Source of the DNA: JAUHWL01 sp964416385
GTDB lineage: Bacteria > Bacteroidota > Bacteroidia > Flavobacteriales > Schleiferiaceae
Reading direction: 5' to 3'
NCBI GenBank assembly: GCA_964416385.1
Contig: CAYQDW010000084.1
Location: 1-8,794, forward strand
DNA: 8,794 bases
Positions 6,887 to 8,794 of this stretch are shown piece by piece. The position numbers and the translations under genes were made by a program. The notes beneath the pieces are model-generated. The model searched no databases. It was not told where the DNA came from and saw only the letters and a program-made list of their open reading frames with translations. Every line of letters begins with the position of its first letter. Position 1 is the first letter of the stretch.

Positions 6887-7576
6887 GTGGATATTCGCCT
6901 GTTGCCTAAAGCCCCGATTTTTCCAGATCCCAATCTGGCAGACGCTGATGGGCTAATCGGCCTAAGCACAGACTTGAGTCCAGAACGTATTTTGGCGGCT
7001 TATGCTCAGGGGATATTTCCCTGGTTTCAAGACCAAGGGTTTTACTTTTGGTTTAGCCCAGACCCGCGCATGGTGCTTCGCGCATCGGATTTGCGCATTC
7101 ATAAAAGCATGCGCCCGTACCTTAACCAAAATAAGTATACCGTAACCTTAGATTGCGCATTTAAAAAGGTGATGCAAAATTGCGCCAGGGCACCACGCCA
7201 TGAGCAAGAAAGTTCATGGATTTCAGATGATTTTATTGCGTCCTACTATAAAGTACATCTGCAAGGTTTTGCCCATAGTGTAGAAGTTTGGGAGGATGAT
7301 ATATTGGTTGGGGGCCTTTATGGCCTGAGTTTAGGCAAGGTTTTTTTTGGTGAAAGTATGTTCAGTAAAAAATCTAACGCGAGCAAATTTGGATTTATTA
7401 AGCTGGTTCAGTGGCTTAAAAAGCAGGGCATCACGCTTATAGACTGCCAGGTTTACACACAGCATCTAGCCAGTTTGGGAGCCGAAAATATGTCTAGAGC
7501 AGATTTTCTAAAGCTATTAAATGAGCATCTTCAGTTTGAGACTTTAGCCGGAACATGGCACTATTCTGAAGATTGA
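6887..7576 (+). CDS. aat: Leucyl/phenylalanyl-tRNA-protein transferase
   Basis: The 229-residue cytosolic enzyme transfers Leu or Phe from aminoacyl-tRNA to the N-terminal Arg or Lys of proteins, creating N-degrons recognised by ClpS/ClpAP. Family motifs are all present: GIFPWF (42-47), WFSPDPR (55-61), HSVEVW (130-135), VGGLYGLSLGKVFFGESMFS (141-160), ASKFGF and QHLASLGAE (192-200). Length is typical. The start is GTG at 6887; it is the only plausible start in frame giving the conserved N-terminus (LLPKAPIFPDP), and the upstream sequence AAAACA has no Shine-Dalgarno, as usual in this phylum. The 3' end overlaps by 16 bp with the small minus-strand gene that ends at 7561. Confidence 0.96.
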   Translation: MDIRLLPKAPIFPDPNLADADGLIGLSTDLSPERILAAYAQGIFPWFQDQGFYFWFSPDPRMVLRASDLRIHKSMRPYLNQNKYTVTLDCAFKKVMQNCARAPRHEQESSWISDDFIASYYKVHLQGFAHSVEVWEDDILVGGLYGLSLGKVFFGESMFSKKSNASKFGFIKLVQWLKKQGITLIDCQVYTQHLASLGAENMSRADFLKLLNEHLQFETLAGTWHYSED

Positions 7577-7725
7577 TGTTGTTGCTTTTTGCGTTTAGCC
7601 GCCAAAATTTCATCTTGCGTGGGTGCTGGTTTGCCCTTGCCACTCATCATAAACCAAAGCATGCCAATTGCGCCTAAAAATGGAAATATCAATACAACAA
7701 TGGCTATTAGAGGGCTGGCTTCCAT
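7561..7725 (-). CDS. Small single-span membrane protein, 54 aa, unknown function
   Basis: An ATG at 7725-7723 opens a 54-codon frame on the minus strand closed by TAG at 7563-7561. The product begins MEASPLIAIVVLIFPFLGAI, with one hydrophobic span at about residues 5-28. A short basic turn (SGKGKP) and a polar tail rich in Lys, Arg and Gln follow (EILAAKRKKQQHQ). The positive-inside rule predicts a periplasmic N-terminus and cytoplasmic C-terminus. A coherent span plus a basic tail filling a gap that otherwise lacks a gene argues that it is real. It converges on aat, overlapping its last 16 bp, and is divergent from the haem lipoprotein gene. I do not recognise the family; the size recalls accessory subunits of membrane complexes, but no specific motif supports that. 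Confidence 0.6.
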   Translation of the reverse strand: MEASPLIAIVVLIFPFLGAIGMLWFMMSGKGKPAPTQDEILAAKRKKQQHQSSE

Positions 7726-7800
7726 GTGACTAATTTAGTTAAGCCAAGATAAAATAATTTGATTGCTGATAGCGAGTAAACCAACTCAGCCCATAGAAAC

Positions 7801-7808
7801 TATCTTTG
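7801..7808 (+). promoter_or_regulatory. -7 promoter box of the haem lipoprotein gene
   Basis: TATCTTTG exactly matches the Bacteroidota -7 consensus TAnnTTTG. No TTG lies at the usual 17-23 nt upstream, so the -33 element is missing or weak. The box ends only 7 bp before the ATG at 7816, so initiation about 5 nt downstream would give a leader of only a few bases, i.e. a leaderless or nearly leaderless message. Confidence 0.5.
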
Positions 7809-7815
7809 TGAACCT

Positions 7816-8295
7816 ATGCGCAGCATCATTCTACTTTTAATAATTGTCGGATTCGTCTTTTTGTTATCTAGCTCAGGCTGTGCTAGAAATTCTAGTGCTG
7901 CCAACAATTGTACGGCTATACGCATTGGCATACCAGGGTTAACACTTAGTCATCAAAATGGCGCGCAATGCATAACATGCCATACCTATCAAAGCATAGG
8001 GCCTGGTTGCTTTGCAATTGCGGGGAGCGTTTATGAGGATAACAAAATAGACCCTTATACTTCTGGCGAAGTTCGGCTTTATACACTCCAGAATGCACAG
8101 GGCCAACTACGTGGCACGTATTACATTGATGGGCGCGGAAACTTTTATTCTACCGCAAAAATTGAATGGGGCGAAGGGCTGTTTGTCTCTATTTACGATG
8201 CAAATGGCAAAATAAAACACATGCAAGGGCGTACCAATGACGGTAACTGCAACCGCTGCCACGGTGCTACGGATGATAGATTAGTGCTGCCATGA
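7816..8295 (+). CDS. Predicted lipoprotein with two c-type haem motifs
   Basis: A 159-residue exported protein. A hydrophobic signal (1-21) ends at LSSSGC with C22 as a probable lipidation site, although the lipobox is non-ideal (Ser at -3). Two CxxCH covalent haem c motifs are present: CITCH (52-56) and CNRCH (145-149), near the C-terminus. The ~80 residues between them (about 65-140) read like a transthyretin- or carboxypeptidase-regulatory-type beta-sandwich: IAGSVYEDN, GEVRLYT, then a Y-x-D-G-R-G-N-F turn, and GLFVSIYDANG. Extra cysteines at 32 and 65 could pair. The likely role is periplasmic or surface electron transfer, or a structural haem scaffold; no oxidase or reductase is adjacent. 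Its stop overlaps the ATG of the M23 peptidase gene (ATGA), so the two are probably translated together. Axial ligands are unclear; H46, H135 and M136 are candidates. Confidence 0.8.
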   Translation: MRSIILLLIIVGFVFLLSSSGCARNSSAANNCTAIRIGIPGLTLSHQNGAQCITCHTYQSIGPGCFAIAGSVYEDNKIDPYTSGEVRLYTLQNAQGQLRGTYYIDGRGNFYSTAKIEWGEGLFVSIYDANGKIKHMQGRTNDGNCNRCHGATDDRLVLP

Positions 8296-8794
8296 AACGA
8301 TTAAAACGTGTATTAAAAAGGACTTTTTTTCTTTTACTGGCAGTTTTTGTTGCCGGACTACTAATGCCGCATGGCAAGCACATGCCGGTAAAAGGGGCAA
8401 CTGCTGCAGATTATAACCCGCAATCTTTCTGGTATTATCCTTGGGGTAAAAGCGTAACGCACAAGGGTGTTGACATTTTTGCAAAAACAGGGACTGATGT
8501 ACAAAGTGCCACCCCTGGCATTGTGGTTTTTTCTGGGCGCATTGGTATGGGCGGTGAAGTGGTTTTGGTATTAGGGCCAAAATGGCGATTACACTACTAC
8601 GCGCACTTACAATACCGTAGTGTGCATATTTTTAGTCTAGTAACCACAGGTAAGAAGGTAGGCGCAGTGGGCAGCAGTGGAAATGCAGCTGGCAAAGCAC
8701 CCCATCTGCATTATAGCATTTTTAGTTTTATACCACTACCCTGGCGCATAGATGATGCACCACAAGGCTGGCGTAAGATGTTCTACTTAAACCC
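8292..8794 (+). CDS. M23 family (LytM-like) metallopeptidase, 3' end outside window
   Basis: The frame opens at ATG 8292 and is still open at the window edge; 167 codons are visible. A basic N-terminus (MKRLKRVLKR) and a hydrophobic segment (about 11-25) without a lipobox cysteine suggest a signal anchor or signal peptide. The peptidase M23 domain shows the zinc ligands H57 and D61 (HKGVDIF), the YAHL histidine H105, and HLH at 138-140, so the complete active-site set seems present. The run KKVGAVGSSGNAAG before HLH is typical. M23 enzymes cut peptide crosslinks in peptidoglycan or act on other peptides, in the periplasm or outside. The start overlaps the haem lipoprotein stop by 4 bp. The C-terminal extent and any extra domain cannot be seen. 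Confidence 0.88.
   Translation, partial: MKRLKRVLKRTFFLLLAVFVAGLLMPHGKHMPVKGATAADYNPQSFWYYPWGKSVTHKGVDIFAKTGTDVQSATPGIVVFSGRIGMGGEVVLVLGPKWRLHYYAHLQYRSVHIFSLVTTGKKVGAVGSSGNAAGKAPHLHYSIFSFIPLPWRIDDAPQGWRKMFYLN

Noticed and set aside
8281..8580. 99-residue minus-strand frame opposite the M23 gene
   Set aside because: It lies antisense to a clearly conserved M23 domain and shows no recognisable protein features.

Overview
The window looks like chromosomal DNA of a member of the Bacteroidota. Four things point there. A subtilase ends in a type IX secretion (Por) sorting domain. There is a DUF3127 gene, a family I know only from this phylum. Promoters fit the phylum's TTTG-N(about 18)-TAnnTTTG pattern, and start codons lack Shine-Dalgarno sequences. 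Base composition looks moderate and even, and I see no transposase, integrase, CRISPR array or phage gene. I cannot name the genus.

Layout. Positions 2-83 (minus) hold tRNA-Leu(UAG), with a near-consensus promoter and a 17-nt palindrome just upstream. Divergent from it, a flavin reductase-like gene (221-1120) and a DUF3127 gene (1120-1503) overlap by one base and end at a strong hairpin terminator. A gap with an 18-bp perfect palindrome leads to an AtoE-type short-chain fatty acid transporter (1742-3124). Next is a gap with a degenerate hairpin repeat, then a large secreted subtilase (3416-6016), a TonB-C-terminal-domain lipoprotein (6213-6809) and leucyl/phenylalanyl-tRNA-protein transferase aat (6887-7576). 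Convergent to aat and overlapping its 3' end is a 54-codon single-span membrane protein gene on the minus strand (7561-7725). Finally a lipoprotein with two CxxCH haem motifs (7816-8295) overlaps by four bases with an M23 peptidase gene (8292 onward) that runs off the window.

How the genes relate. Only two pairs look co-translated: flavin reductase with DUF3127 (TAATG overlap) and haem lipoprotein with M23 peptidase (ATGA overlap). The others have their own spacing and are probably separate units. Envelope and secretion functions dominate the right half (subtilase, TonB-like lipoprotein, small membrane protein, haem lipoprotein, M23 peptidase), but I see no shared pathway. The gaps at 6017-6212 and 6810-6886 hold nothing I can name.

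Nothing here is a clear-cut new system. The points most worth following are the SSB-like acidic tail of the DUF3127 protein, the haem lipoprotein with a beta-sandwich-like insert coupled to a peptidase, and the unlisted small membrane protein gene.
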